A DNA stretch of 64,000 nucleotides, taken from Pyrenophora tritici-repentis. Its lineage: Eukaryota > Ascomycota > Dothideomycetes > Pleosporales > Pleosporaceae. Under the pieces are notes generated by a model, which worked only from the letters and a program-made list of their open reading frames with translations, had not been told where the DNA came from and searched no databases. The stretch lies in the NCBI RefSeq assembly GCF_003171515.1, contig NC_089393.1:3092414-3156413 (forward strand), written 5' to 3'. Of the stretch, positions 9,949 to 21,777 are shown in pieces. The position numbers were made by a program, and so were the translations under genes. How positions within the stretch are numbered: the stretch's first letter is position 1; each line of letters begins with the position of its first letter.

Positions 9949-10636
9949 GTATAGGTAGCATCTAGATATATAGGCCTATTACTTTGCAGCAATAGAGATA
10001 TATACCTAAGGAAGAGCCGTTGCTCTGTCGGTTTCGTAGAGGGTGCCTTCGATCGAACATCTAAAATCAGTTGGCGCACGGGCCATTTGCAGAGATTTCT
10101 CTCAACTAAGGCCAGGTAACAACTCTGTCAAAGTTGCAGCGGCCAGCGCGCCCGCCACAACGCCTGCACGCAAAAGCAGACGTTGGAAACTGATTCTAGG
10201 AAGGCATTTCAATGGAATTGAGATGAAAAAAGGGTAATCCAGGACCTTTTTGTCATCTCGAAAAGTTGGTGTTCGATGAGAGAGAGATTAGTGGGCTAGA
10301 AAAGAAGCTGAGATAGTAAAGACCAAGTCTGTATGGTTAAAAGGTCGATTTAGGGTAAGGAGTGACATCCCAGCAGTTTCTCCGCGCAGACGGCAAGATC
10401 ATCAAGACGCGGTTGACAGGCCGTGCGCTTTTAGTGGCGCTTGGCATACAGTAGCTTGCAGTAGCGTGCTGAGAGATCTAGGTGCCGCGCTGCGTACTGT
10501 GTGTGAACGGTCTGTAGGTACTGTATTCCAGCTACCTAGTCCAGATGCTATTTACAGTCGAGATGAAGAGAAGAAGAAGAAAGTGGGCGGCCATCCAGCT
10601 TTTGTTTGGGATGACGCACGGTCCGCGTGCTGCTGA

Positions 10637-11072
10637 GGCAAGGTGAGGGACAGAAGGGAAGGAAGCGACTAGGCCAGCAGCCTAGTCATGTGACCTCGGG
10701 CTCAGCCCGTTACACTGTGGCTGAGAACTGCGAAAGCTCATTGCCTCACACAGCTCTTATTCCCGACTTGCAGGCAGCTGTCCTTCCAGGCATACACGTG
10801 CGCGTTGCAGCCAGCTACCCTCCAGGTCCGCTCCTTACATAGATCTATTATTATTATTATTATTGTTGAGAATACAGTCCGTAAGTGACTTGGTGGTATC
10901 AAGCGGAGGAGTAGTCACATGATTGGTGACACGTGCAGGTGGGTCCTAGCGGGGAGCTTGGACGCAGCTGCACGCAACACGGATCTACGAACGTGTGAAT
11001 AGCTCCTTAGTCAATACAATACGAGTCGTACCACCACTACCGTTGTGCCTTAGAGAGCGCTCTATTAGGTAG
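10637..11072. other. No gene seen; unique sequence with a short (ATT)n tract
   Basis: Mixed-composition DNA. A simple ATT run lies at about 10846-10862, followed by TTGAGAATACAGTCCGTAAG, which could be the edge of another retrotransposon, but no matching end was found. Confidence 0.3.
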
Positions 11073-14000
11073 TCATACTACTACTAATAGTGCCAGCTTT
11101 TCAATAATTAAGTTAATTATAGCGATTGCAAAGACGGCGGGAACAGCGAGGATATTAAGGGCAGTAAGGGTAGCAAGGACAGCGCAAGCAGCGAGGACAA
11201 CGAGGACAGCGAGGACAGTGAAAGTAGGAGAGTAGCAGTAGCAATAGCAGTAGCCGGAGGTGTATATAAGGTGTAGGAGGTAAGAGGTAGAAGTAAGGAT
11301 ATTATAAGCAGCAAGGATAGCAGGGGCAGAAGCGGCAACAGGTGCAGGGGTAGTAGGAGTAGTAATAAGAATATTAAGAGCAGTGCAAGTTATAAGGACA
11401 GGGGACAAAGTAAGGACAGCAGAGATAGTAAGAGTATCAGGAGCAGGGAGAGCAGAAGCCGTAGGATTAATAGCGAAGATATTAAGAGCAGCAAGGAAAT
11501 CGAAAGCAGCGAGGGTAGTAGGAGCAGCGACAAGATGAGGCGTAGCGGCCGCCGAAACCGCAGTTACCGCAGGTGGAGGAGGCGTAGGAGGTAAGGGGCA
11601 GAAGAGAGCAGTAGAGACAGCGGGAAGAGCGGGGAAAGCGAGAGCAGCAAGAAGGACGGGGATAGTAGAGATAGAGGAAGTGGGGAGAGCAGAAGCAGTA
11701 ATAGGGAGGATTGCGGAATGGGGAGGAGTAAGAGCGGCAGGAGTAAGAGTAGCAAGAGCAGGAGGTAGAAGTAAGAGGGGTAGGAGCAGGAGCAGTAAGA
11801 ATAGCAGGAGCAGTAAGAATAGTAGGTGTAGCAAGGGTAGGAGCCGCAGTGGCGATAGTGTAGAAGCGGCAGTAAACACAGGTGTATTCGTAGCGGTAGG
11901 AATAATAACGAGCATGTTGAGAGCAGCAAGGACGGCAGGAACAGCGGGAGTTGCAATAGTAGAACTGGAACGGGTAATTAAATGGACAGTAAGAGTGATA
12001 GTAGCGATAGAAGGAAAGGTTACAAGAATAGCAGGGGTAGAGGTGGTAGAAGCGAGAGTAATTGTAATTAAGGCAAAGATAGTAGTAGTAAGAGTATTGA
12101 GTACAGTGAGAGTACGGTAAGAGCAAAAGTTCAAAGAAGAGTTATTTATGTTAAAAATAAGCATGCGGGTATAAAGCAAAGAAAGAAAGATTAGAAAAGA
12201 GAGAGTATAAAGTCGGTGAGATTAATAATAGATAGATAAGGTAAGTAAAACCGGTATAGTTTGTAGTATATATTAGATTGTGTTTGAGAAAGAAATAAAT
12301 CATTAAATCAAGTCGGATTCGAGGATTAGGATTGTAGTAGAAGACAGAGCAAGTTGTTAGGAATAGATTAATGAGAAGATAGAAGAGATTAGAATCAAAT
12401 AATAGTAAAAAGAGATAGTTATTAGAAAAAAATAAAGAGAAAAAAGAAACCCGATAAGATTTAAGGGGAGTATAGTAGAGGGAATAGACGATGAGTAGAA
12501 GAAGAAAGAGAGAGAAAGATAAGGAAGTTTATAGAGAAGGACACAAGAAGCAATCGATAAAGAAAAGAAGGAGAAGTAAAGAAAATAGAAAGAGAAGTAA
12601 AGATAAATATAGAGCAGGGTAAAGAGAGAGATTAGCAAGAATAGTAGTAGTAATAAGGATAAGGATAGAGTTGAGGTAGAGTACAATAAGGCATAGTTAG
12701 TATTTAAGCAATAGTAGTAAGACGACGCCGGCGGTGTTAGACGTTTATACAGTAGGTACAGTTTAAGTTTGCCGACGTAGAATCGTGATAGAGGTACATA
12801 GGGTAGTAGATAATGCGATGCAGTATATAGACGGCGGTAGGCGAAGGATAGAGCCGACACAAGGTACAAGAGTATTAGAGAATTAAGAGGCAATAGGCAA
12901 AGGAGATAGTTAAAGAATTATTTAGGTAGTGTTTAGTATAGCGAGTGGTAGGAGGTATGCATATAAGTAATAAGGAGATGATTAATATAAAGGTAATTAG
13001 ATAGCAGATATAAAAGATTGTTAGTTTAGAGGGTATTTATAGCAGGATTGTTAGGATAAGTATAGGGAAGCAAGAATAGGGTTAAGTGATAAAAGGGAGT
13101 AAATCATATTAAGAATAAGAAGAGATGGAAACAGATAGAGAAGAAAGGAAAAGAGGAAAGGAAAGAAGAGAGGGGAAGGATGGATGTGGTGGAGAGGAGA
13201 GATAAGGAGGGGCAGGGAGGGTTAGAGCAGCATGAGCAGGAGCGACAAGGGGAGTGGCGGAGGTGAATATAGCAGCGGCAACAGGAGTTTAGGGGGGTAA
13301 AGTAGTAAGGTAGGGAACATGCAAAGGGGCGGGTAATGGGCGAAGCGGGAAAAATATAGGGAGATATTAGTAAGGGGAGAGGGGAAGTGTAAAAAAAGCG
13401 ATTAAGATTTTTTAGGAGCAGATTCAGTTTAAGGATTATAAGGGGTGTTTTTAGTAGGGGGTAGGGTAGGAGAGGAATTGTTAGGGGCGGTATTAGAAGG
13501 TAAGAGATGTAAATTAACAGTATAAAGGAGTATTTAGGGGGGGTTAATAGTGGCAGAGTTTGGGTAGACGGAGGTAGGAAAGTGTTAGGGGGCGGGGTTA
13601 AAGGGGAGAAGAGGATTTACAGTGGATAAGACAGGGTTAGGGTTTAAGAATAAAGAGAGGGTTAGGGTTCAAGGATGAAGAGAGTGTTAGGGTTCACGAA
13701 TAAAGAGAGGATTAGGGTTGGAGAAAAAAGAGAGCGATAGGTAAGAAATAAATAGAAGAATGAAAATGTTTATAAGGAAGGAGATAAAGAAGGATTATAT
13801 TGCAATTAGGATAGTAGGAGAAAATAGATAGGGAATATGCGAAGGGGCGGGTGATTGGCAAAGCGAGGACAAAATAGGGAGATGTTAGTAACGGGAGAGG
13901 GGAAGTATAAAAGAAACGGTTAAGATTATGTTAGAGCAGATTTAGTATAAGGGTTATTCGTTGCGTTTTTATTAGGGGGTTAGGCAGGATAAATGTAAGG

Positions 14001-14618
14001 GGTAGGAGAGGAATTGTTAGGGGCAGTATTGGATGGTAAGAGACGCAAATTGATAGTATAACAGAGTATTAATAGAGGGGTTAATAGGGGAAGAGGTAGG
14101 GTAGAGAGAGATAGAAGAGTTAGGGAGCAAGGTTATGGTGTGTAGAGTTGTTAGGAAAGAAGGGAATGTTAGAGATAGTAGAAAGCAATTTTTTAGCGGG
14201 AGGGTTATATTAGATTATAGGGTTGATAGCGGAGTTTAGGTAATCAAAAATATAGATAGTAGGATGGATAGTAGCAGCAGAGATATTTTACACACGCATA
14301 ATGATTAATTGTTGATAAAGAGGGATTTTTAGAAAGGTGTAAAATTGTAACGAAAAATTCCGATTTAAAACAAAAGAATACGTAGAGAATAAAGATGAAG
14401 ATAATTCAAGATTTTACAATGTAGAGTAGTAAGTAGAATTAAGAAATAAAGTATAAGATACAATTAAGAAAGCGAGATTAAAAGAGGAAGAAGAAAGTAA
14501 GAGTAAAAGAAGAGGAAGGTAAATAAGAGTGAAAGAAGAAGAAGAGAATTAGAACAAGGGAGGGGTGTAGAGTTAAAAAGCAAAGAAGTGAGATTAAACA
14601 AGATTAATTATGAAAAAG
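11073..14618 (+). repeat. Purine-rich subtelomeric repeat, block C (diverged)
   Basis: The plus strand is dominated by A and G with GTA/GCA/AGA-like triplet texture. It is a diverged homologue of the telomere-proximal block from about 55655 to 59850, including the segment with GTATATAAGGTGTAGGAGGT and the region around 12300-14000. It contains five short TTAGGG-bearing motifs spaced by about 29 bp at 13629-13720. Long open frames on the minus strand exist only because the reverse strand is pyrimidine-rich and rarely forms stops. It continues at 20062-20203 beyond the nested LTR and Copia. Confidence 0.7.
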
Positions 14619-14733
14619 TGTTGGTTGGCTTTGCACTAAGTGCGTAAAGGGAAATAACGATAACTAGGAATGCATTCTGTTCGGTGGTTCTAATTGATAT
14701 CTACGAACATAGGTGCTACGAAGGTATACCTAA

Positions 14734-14897
14734 TGTCAGATATAATGAGATATTGCACAAAAGTGATGGATGTTGATGATTGTCTGTATTGTGTTCTGTC
14801 TATCGTGTGTCCGCGCTTGTGGCCCTCTTGAGGGGCGCACTGACCCTCTCTACGCTGATTGGTTGCTGCCAACGTCGAGTAACCCTGCTATCTGACA
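14734..14897 (-). repeat. 3' LTR of Copia-1
   Basis: 164 bp, apparently identical to the 5' LTR. The pol stop codon (14953) lies 56 bp upstream in the reading direction. Confidence 0.94.
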
Positions 14898-14952
14898 CAC
14901 CCCCTCAGCTTGGAAGCCCTGATTGCAAGCTGCATAAACTGGTTAATCGATC

Positions 14953-17900
14953 CTACATATAGAGGCCTTCCAGATGCTCCTGCAACTTCTCAAGCTCAGC
15001 TTCTTTCAACGGGGATTCTTTGCGTTTAACAAGTCCCAACTGATCAAGGAAACTGGCCCATTTATTGGCTGGCAGTGACTTGGTGAATCCGTCTGCGATC
15101 ATGTTGTCAGACGGAACATATTCTACCTTGATCGTCTTTCGGGTAACTTCTTGTCGTAGCCAATGATTGTGTATGTCAACGTGCCGAAGCTTTGTTTGCA
15201 ATTTGGCAACGTCTTCATTTACTAGACGGATTGTCTGGGTATTGTCGCACTTGATTGTGATAATTGGATTGCTTAGGTTTACCTGAAGCTCCTTCAACAA
15301 CCGCGACGTAAAGATTGCCTCCTTAGCAACTTGTGATAGGGCAAGCAGCTCTGCTTCTGTTGTTGATGTTGTCACAGTATCTTGCTTACTTGCTCTCCAA
15401 GCGATGAGTCCTCCGAACAGCTTAATTGCGTATCCTTGCGAGCTTTTCCTGTCTAGTGTGTTGTCTGCAAATGATGCGTCACTTGCTACCTCAAGGCCAT
15501 CGCCTCTACCGAGTTCGAGGGCTAGGGATTCTGTTTTCTTGAGGTACAGGAGCACACGGTCTGCAGCGTCCTGGTGTTCTGTACTTGGATTGACTAGGAA
15601 GCGAGCAAGTCGTGATGTTGCAAAGGCTATGTCGGGTCTTGTTGTGACTGCAGCGAATAGAAGCGAGCCAATCTTGCGCTGGTAGCGGTTGATCTCGGAC
15701 GGCTCTGCTAGGTCACTCCTGGGTCTGAGTTCCATGCCTGACATCGGCGTGTCATGTCTGATGTCTTGTCGGCTTGCTAGTTGGCTGATTTTGTCTGCGT
15801 ATGCGGCTTGAGATAGCTGTATGGTCTTCTGCTTGCGATCACGAATGACCTCTACGCCGAGAAACCACTGTAAGTTGTCTCCTCCCGTACAAGCGTATTT
15901 TTCTTGGATCTGGTTGATGGCCTTCATTGCCTCTGATTCTTGCTTTGAATGGTACGCAACGATGATGTCGTCCACATAGAAGAAGATGATAACTCCGTCT
16001 TTGATCATGCAGCATGGCTCCTGTGGTATTTGTTGAAACCCTATCGAAGCAAGAGTTGCAGTGAATTCTTTCTGCCACAGTAATGGTGAGATCCGGAGCC
16101 CATATAGTGCCTTTTGCACTTTAAGTAGAGTGCCAGGCTTCTGATATCCTTTTGGCATCCTCATGTATATTTCTCTGTCGATTGTAGCATGCACAAAAGC
16201 ATTAGTGACGTCGTATTGCTTTAGCTCAAGATCGTATTTGGCGGCGATTGCCATGAGCATTCTGAATGAGCGTCCTGCCAATGTTGCTGCGTATGTGTCT
16301 TGGGAGGTGATGTTGCGTTGTTGGTCTCCCCTTACCACCAATCTTGCCTTGCATTTGATGAGGCGGTGATGCTTGTCGAGTTTGTAGGTGTATACCCACA
16401 TACAGTCTAGGATCTGGTGCCCTGCTCGTTTGACTGGTGATGCTTGGACCTCAGTCCATGACTTCATTTGTTGGTGACTCCGAAGGTGTGTCTTTTCTGC
16501 TTCCTTGAACATGTCGTATAGTGGATGGTCTTCCAGCTTTGAGTATGCTGTTGGGAGTGGCGGTAGCTGGTTACGATAGGGCTTGATTCCCTTAGATAGC
16601 AGTCTCTTCACCTGAGCCTTGTCGATTGGCTTTCCTTCGTGTTGACCAATGTGTCCTGATTCGGTGCCGGCCATGAATGCGGCTGCCCATGGACTGGTCA
16701 TTGATGTTGATTGGTTGGACATGTTCGTCATATCCTCGTTGTTCACCTCTCCTTGAACTAGCAAGGCCACAGGTGGAGGAGTTGGTGGCGGGGTTAGATA
16801 TGCCTCTACCACCTTCCTTCCTTGGTGGTATCTGGTTTTCTGAGTGCGCGGGCTCTCTTCCTGCGTCGTATCGTCCTCGTAGAACGTCTCGGTTTCTGCT
16901 TGTTGGCTCTGAGTACCTGGGAGTTCGACTGTTCTCACCCAAGTTGCGATTTCCTCTAGGGTGTTGTGCATGAGATTGTCCATCAGGTCCTCAGTCTTGC
17001 CGTTGAAGATTGTTTCTTCGTTAAACACTACGTCGCGAGTGCTGATTACCTTTGCCATGGATGGGATCCAGATGCGGTAGATGTTTGTTGACTGATATCC
17101 CACAAGATACCCAATCCAGGCTTTTGGGTCCAGCCGTTGCAGCCTTGACTTTCCTTGGTGGGTATCGTCTGTCATTGCAAAGGCTTTGCACCCATATGCT
17201 CTTAGATGAGCTTGGTTTGGTCTTCGGGGTCCGGTGACTATGCCATTTGTGGCAGCTGCGCGCGTGAAGAATATTTCGTAAGGCGATTTCCACTTGTTTG
17301 GATAATTTGGCGTTCGATTGTATAGGTATACCGCCGCTCTGGTTATCTCTGGCCAGAGTTCCCATGGAAGATTCGCATCTAGTCGAATTGCGCGTGCCTT
17401 TTCTTTTATCACACCCCCTGAGCGTTCGGCTCCTCCGTTCTGCGCTTGTGTGTCTGGAGCGGAAGGCTCGAGTCTGATTGATAGGGACGTGCACCATTTC
17501 TCGACTTCTTGCTTAACTGTGATGATCTCGTTGTCTGTTTCAATGACCTTGACCGTAATGTTGAACTGTTTCTTCATAAATTGGATAAAGAGGGCTAATA
17601 GGCGAATAATAGAGCGTGCTGGCCTATTGTCTTTGAAGTAGAAATCCCAAACGTATCGGGAGTTTCGGCAAGTTATTAGCATCTGACTCTTTTCCTTAGT
17701 GAAGCTGTCTGCCTCGTACTCATAGAAGTCGATTGCAATTCTTTCTCCAGGACCTTCATCATTTAGTCTTAGCGCCCTTCTTATTTGGCGCTTCGACTTT
17801 GATCTGCCGCAAGCGTCACATTGTACTGTGGTGATTCCTTTGATCCTCACCCCCTCAGATTGCTGTATGAGGTGTTCAATAGCGGATGGCCCTGGATGTC

Positions 17901-19770
17901 CTAGTCGTTTATGCCATAGCATAGCTGTCGCCCTTTGTGGTGATCGCTTGGTTCGATTCATACGCACATGGAAGGCTGAGTCGAATAGAGTGGTGTCTTC
18001 GATAATCCATTGCCCATGGCGTTCCGATAGGATAGCAATGATTGTTCCATCCCATCGTCGCAGGCTTGTTGGATCTTCCCGATTGTCCCACCATATTCCT
18101 TGTCGTCGGAGTAGCCTGAATGATACTAGGCTGCAGAGGAAGTCTGGACACCACGCAACGTTGACTATGTGCAGGGCTTGTTTGTCCTGAGATCCCTCTG
18201 TTGTCAATGTGACAGCTCCGTATCCTCGTATCCAGACTTTGGAACTGCCGGCCCAGATGTAGTCCCCTGGCGTCGACGGGCGTACGTCTTCAATTCTTGA
18301 GAGGTCGTTGCAGATGTGCGTAGTCGAGCCGGAATCCAGGATGAAGGCATCCTTTAATGGATATCCTTGTTGGCTTGCGCTGAATGCCGCTTTCATCGTG
18401 CCCTCATCAATTCTTGAGATTTCGCGTCCATCTAGTCATTCAATGACTGCGTCCGGTGTTTGTGATGTCTTGATATGAGGTGTAATCGATCGTGACGTTG
18501 TCGAGAATCGAGGTCGTTTAGTCTCTAGGGACATTTCCTGCATCGTTCTCTGTAAGTTGGTGTCATTTTCAAGTTTGTACTGTACTAATCTTGCGATGCC
18601 TCGATTTGGCTTGAACCATTCAGGTGCCTTGGCTTTGTTCACATAGTAGCAGTCAGATATCTCATGACGCTGTTCACAGGCAGGACATATGTCTCCAGCT
18701 TTCGCTGAATTCCTCTCCGGGATCTGCTTGGTTCTGGTACTTTGACCATCCATCTTGCGTTTGTTTGATTGCCTAGGGTTTCCCCGGCCTTGGTTGGATG
18801 GCGCTCTTAATTCCACACTAGAGGCGTCCCTCAGTGTGTCCGAGTCGGGTTCACCGCTCGCCGCGTATGAGTCTCCTACCGCGAAGGCGCTCTTTGGCTT
18901 CCCTCTTGATGGATAATGAAGACTCATATATTCACGGAAGAGTTTCATCATCCTTTTCCTATTCATGGCTTTCTTATCGTACCCTGGCCCTTGGAACCCT
19001 GCGGTCCAGGTTGATGCCATTTTAGATACGGAGCCTAGGAAGTCGTCTATTACGGCTTGTGTTTGCATAGCCTCGGCCACCTCAAGGGTTTCAGCTCGAG
19101 TTGCAGCCTGATCGTATTCATTTAGTCACGTCTCCCAGTTTGTGGTTGAACGCATTGGCTTGAGTGCGGCTTGGTATCTCTCTCGTGCTCGCGCTCTCTC
19201 CTCGTCTTCATCCACTCCAACTGTGTCTTAGAGGGCGGTTATCCAGTCGCGCAGCGTGCCGTTCTCGGTGCAGCAGCTAAGTTGTAAATGGGGTGTTACG
19301 GTTGTAAGGATGTGTTCGACCATCTTTGAGATTTTGTTGCTTTCTTCTTGATAGTCCCTCTCCCGTATTTTGTATAACTCAAGGCGCAGCTTATAGTCGT
19401 CGCGATCCTCCTTATACGCTTCTTGTCCTTTCTCTAAGAGTTCTGACACTCGCGTTGGTATAGTGGGGATTCGTGAGGTTGTTGTCGACATTTCTGTAGT
19501 GTCTTGTGCTGATCCTCGCGTGTTGCCTCTAGCGTTTCGGGTGGTATGCGATAAGGCAGCTGAGGGGCTACTTGACGGTTCATACTGCGAAATGTCTGGG
19601 GGTAGCGGAGCCTCCGGTTGGATGCGCTGGAGTCGCACTCCTTCGGGGTCCAACAGTGGCCAAATGCCTTGCGACTGGCATTTCAGCTTAAGTTGGCGGT
19701 ACCAAGGGATCCAGTTGCTTGAGTCGGTGAGGATGACCGTCGCGTCCCGTTGGGTCTGGATTGTTGCCAT
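14953..19770 (-). pseudogene. Copia-1 Gag-Pol polyprotein with three in-frame stops
   Basis: A single frame runs from ATG at 19770 (MATIQTQRDATVIL, WIPWYRQLKLKCQSQG, the usual Copia Gag start) to 14953. It is interrupted only by TAA at 19228-19230, TGA at 19126-19128 and TGA at 18436-18438. Gag includes a Cys/His segment (CPACEQRHEISDCY). Pol has the protease motif FILDSGSTTH, the integrase zinc region (HKRLGHPG... CDACGRSK) and DDE residues (IAIDFYEYEA, IETDNE, GAERSGG), the reverse transcriptase (KARLVVRGD, FFYVDDIIVAY) and RNase H (VASDASFADN, TTEAELLALSQ, KCDNTQTI). Pol is otherwise open for 1147 codons. Both TGA codons are followed by CTA, a context known to favour readthrough, so the pol product may not be wholly dead. 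A plain-mutation explanation (TGG to TGA) is equally possible. Confidence 0.85.
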
Positions 19771-19815
19771 TTTCGTGGTTTTATCGCTCGTTATTGAGGC
19801 AGTGAGACTCTTAAT

Positions 19816-19979
19816 TGTCAGATATAATGAGATATTGCACAAAAGTGATGGATGTTGATGATTGTCTGTATTGTGTTCTGTCTATCGTGTGTCCGCGCTT
19901 GTGGCCCTCTTGAGGGGCGCACTGACCCTCTCTACGCTGATTGGTTGCTGCCAACGTCGAGTAACCCTGCTATCTGACA
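19816..19979 (-). repeat. 5' LTR of Copia-1
   Basis: 164 bp, TGTCAG...CTGACA. The Gag start at 19770 lies 46 bp downstream on the minus strand. Confidence 0.94.
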
Positions 19980-20061
19980 CCTAAGCTCTTGCGCAAGGTG
20001 GGCCGAAGTCGGGCCGAAGTGTCCAGCAGCCGACGTCTCTACCGATACTCACGATCCGACA

Positions 20062-20203
20062 AAAAGTTTAAAATAAAGGAATAGAAGAAGAAATTAGAGT
20101 GGTAAATAAGGATTTACAGCAAGAGCGGCGAGGAATGCAAGGGCGGTAAAGATAGGGGGAAGAGCAACGAAGGCGAGAGCAGTAAGATGGCAGGTAGTAT
20201 TAG
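20062..20203 (+). repeat. Continuation of purine-rich block C
   Basis: The same A/G-rich texture resumes after the solo LTR. A phrase near the end (AGATGGCAGGTAG) recalls the one at about 38322 in block A. It ends where hAT-1 is inserted. Confidence 0.6.
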
Positions 20204-21777
20204 CAGAGTTGCTATCAGTCAGTTCAGTCAGTCCGGAGCTCTCTGGACTGACTGAACTGACGTCCTGAGGTCACTGAACTGGACTGGACTGACTGCCAAG
20301 ACTTTTCAATTAAACTAAAACTGACTGACTGAACTGACGTCGCCGCGGCCTGCGGACTGACTGGACTGACTGAACTGAGTTACCTGACGTCGAACTGAGA
20401 TAAATGCTCCTGTACTTTTGAGATTTCTTCCTCTGATAGTGTGCGCGCTAGCCCAGAAGCTGAGGTAGTTGTTGGCTGTATACCAAGCCTCTTCCAGCTC
20501 TTCAAGCTCTGCAAAGCTGAAATAAGCTCTGGCTTCATATGGAGTCTCCGGGTGCCTAACATGTCGCCAAGCTCGCTGAAAGTCCGCTCACAGTCTGCCG
20601 CTGCTGCTGGTATTGTTAGGACGTCAATAGCGAACTTTGAGAGTATAGGGAACTGCCCAGCAACTGACTCCCAGTATAGAAGCGGATTAAGAGACAGCCA
20701 ATCCTCCTCAGCTAACGCTGGTTGCCGCTTCCATATCTCATACTCATCCTCAGCAAGGCTTGCCTCTAACTGCCGTGTGCTTTGCTCAATTGACGACTGT
20801 AGAAAAGCTGATCGCGACGTTGAAATCCCTAGCCGGGGCTTCTTACGCGGCGGCGTTACAGTGTGAGCTGAAGTGGCTGCAGAGTCCTTCCGCCCCTGCC
20901 ACATACGCAGGAATGCCCGGTGGTTATTGTCAAGCCAGCCGTCGCGATAGTGGACACCGTCACGGGCAGTGACATGGGTGTCAGGCACCTTCCAGAGTGC
21001 TGAGAGGTGGTGTTTGTAGTGCGGGTGTAGTATTGTAGCAGTGTAGTAGACAGGCGCGTTATCGAATTTTGCGTAGTACTTAGCAAGCTTACAATGTGCA
21101 AGGTTAACGTTTGTAATAAGATGATCTTCAGGCGCATCTAGATCTTCGTAATTTACATCCTTAAGGCGGTCTTTGAGAGCCTTAAGCTGGTTAAGAAGCT
21201 ACTCAAACGTTACTAGAACTTCCTATATAGCGCCGTGTCGGCCGTGTCGGCCGCGACCTTTAAGTAGCCGTGTAGCTTCGGCAAATGGCTCAAGGAGTCG
21301 AATGTATTCTGTTATTGTCGCCTAGTCCTTGCCGCTTAGACCCCCTTCGCGTATATATAACCGTGGCTGGGCAGCAGGGAGCTGCTCACGATTCTTCCGG
21401 CGTCGTGAGGTTGCTGTTGCAGCACTATGCTCCTCAAGTTTACACTCAATATAGCCATCGATAGGGCCGTGTAGCTCAGCTGCACGGACAAACGTGTTGA
21501 AATAGCTATTCCAGCGTGTCTTAACAGGCTTCACAAGCTGCCGGATGTGGGGTGTAACACCTAGAGACTCTGCCTCCTCGCACTGTAGGCGCTCTAGTAG
21601 TTGTCGAGTTTGAGGCGTACAGATAGACGCAATCACGTCAAAGAGGACGCCAACAGGACCGTATTTGCGCCACTCATCCATGTACTTCTCCTCTTCCTCA
21701 AGGTGTGCGGCTTCATTCTCGTACGCGCTACGGTCTTTGCCCCAAATTACTAATTGTGCGCTTAGGTTGAGTATATG

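Larger units (their letters stand above)
7235..10280 (-). mobile_element. LINE-derived composite element, copy 1, with VNTR core; interrupted by pogo 2
   Basis: On minus the order is: a unique 5' part of about 330 bp, a 171-bp tandem repeat core (9365-9948), a LINE-derived 3' end, and an (AAT)n tail (7235-7253). The target duplication is 18 bp (AGAGAGATTAGTGGGCTA): right copy 10281-10298; left copy 7015-7028 plus 7231-7234, split by the solo LTR. The 5' terminus (GTTCGAT on plus) matches that of the copy at 28793-30063, so both look full length, about 1.2 kb net. It has no reverse transcriptase of its own and would need LINE machinery. Confidence 0.75.
6864..10636 (+). pseudogene. Unrecognised open frame split by a solo LTR and a LINE-derived element
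   Basis: A 50-codon frame (6864-7016, MYLSRRSRSPSTLASDAEK) ends in TAG. A second TAG follows at 7023-7025. If the solo LTR with its extra AGTGG (7029-7230) and the LINE-derived composite with one copy of its duplication are removed, the same frame resumes at 10299 and stays open for about 112 codons to TGA at 10634-10636. The downstream part is basic, with a short Glu/Lys run and then VGGHPAFVWDDARS. I do not recognise a family. Frame preservation across two unrelated insertions suggests an older coding sequence, probably of another mobile element. Confidence 0.35.
14734..19979 (-). mobile_element. Copia-1 LTR retrotransposon (5246 bp)
   Basis: Two 164-bp LTRs (14734-14897 and 19816-19979) appear identical by eye and run TGTCAG...CTGACA. 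The flanking duplication is CCTAA (14729-14733 and 19980-19984). A polypurine tract lies next to the 3' LTR on minus (CTGAGGGGGTG, near 14898-14908). Identical LTRs indicate a very recent insertion. Confidence 0.95.
14619..20061 (-). mobile_element. Solo LTR (192 bp net) of the TGTCGG family, split by Copia-1
   Basis: The two halves are 14619-14733 and 19980-20061, with the 5-bp duplication AAAAG at 14614-14618 and 20062-20066. Removing Copia-1 and one copy of its CCTAA duplication leaves exactly 192 bp, the length of the LTR at 1936-2127, with the same TGTTGG/CCGACA ends. It was inserted into purine-rich block C before Copia-1 arrived. Confidence 0.92.

Noticed and set aside
10846..10890. 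(ATT)n followed by TTGAGAATACAG as another LINE or LTR end
   Set aside because: No second end, target duplication or homologous copy found in the window.
12357..12893. Minus-strand frame with apparent relative at 57663-58001 (SALSFAYRRLYTASHYLLPY)
   Set aside because: Similarity reflects the shared repeat. Most differences change the amino acid, so there is no sign of coding constraint.
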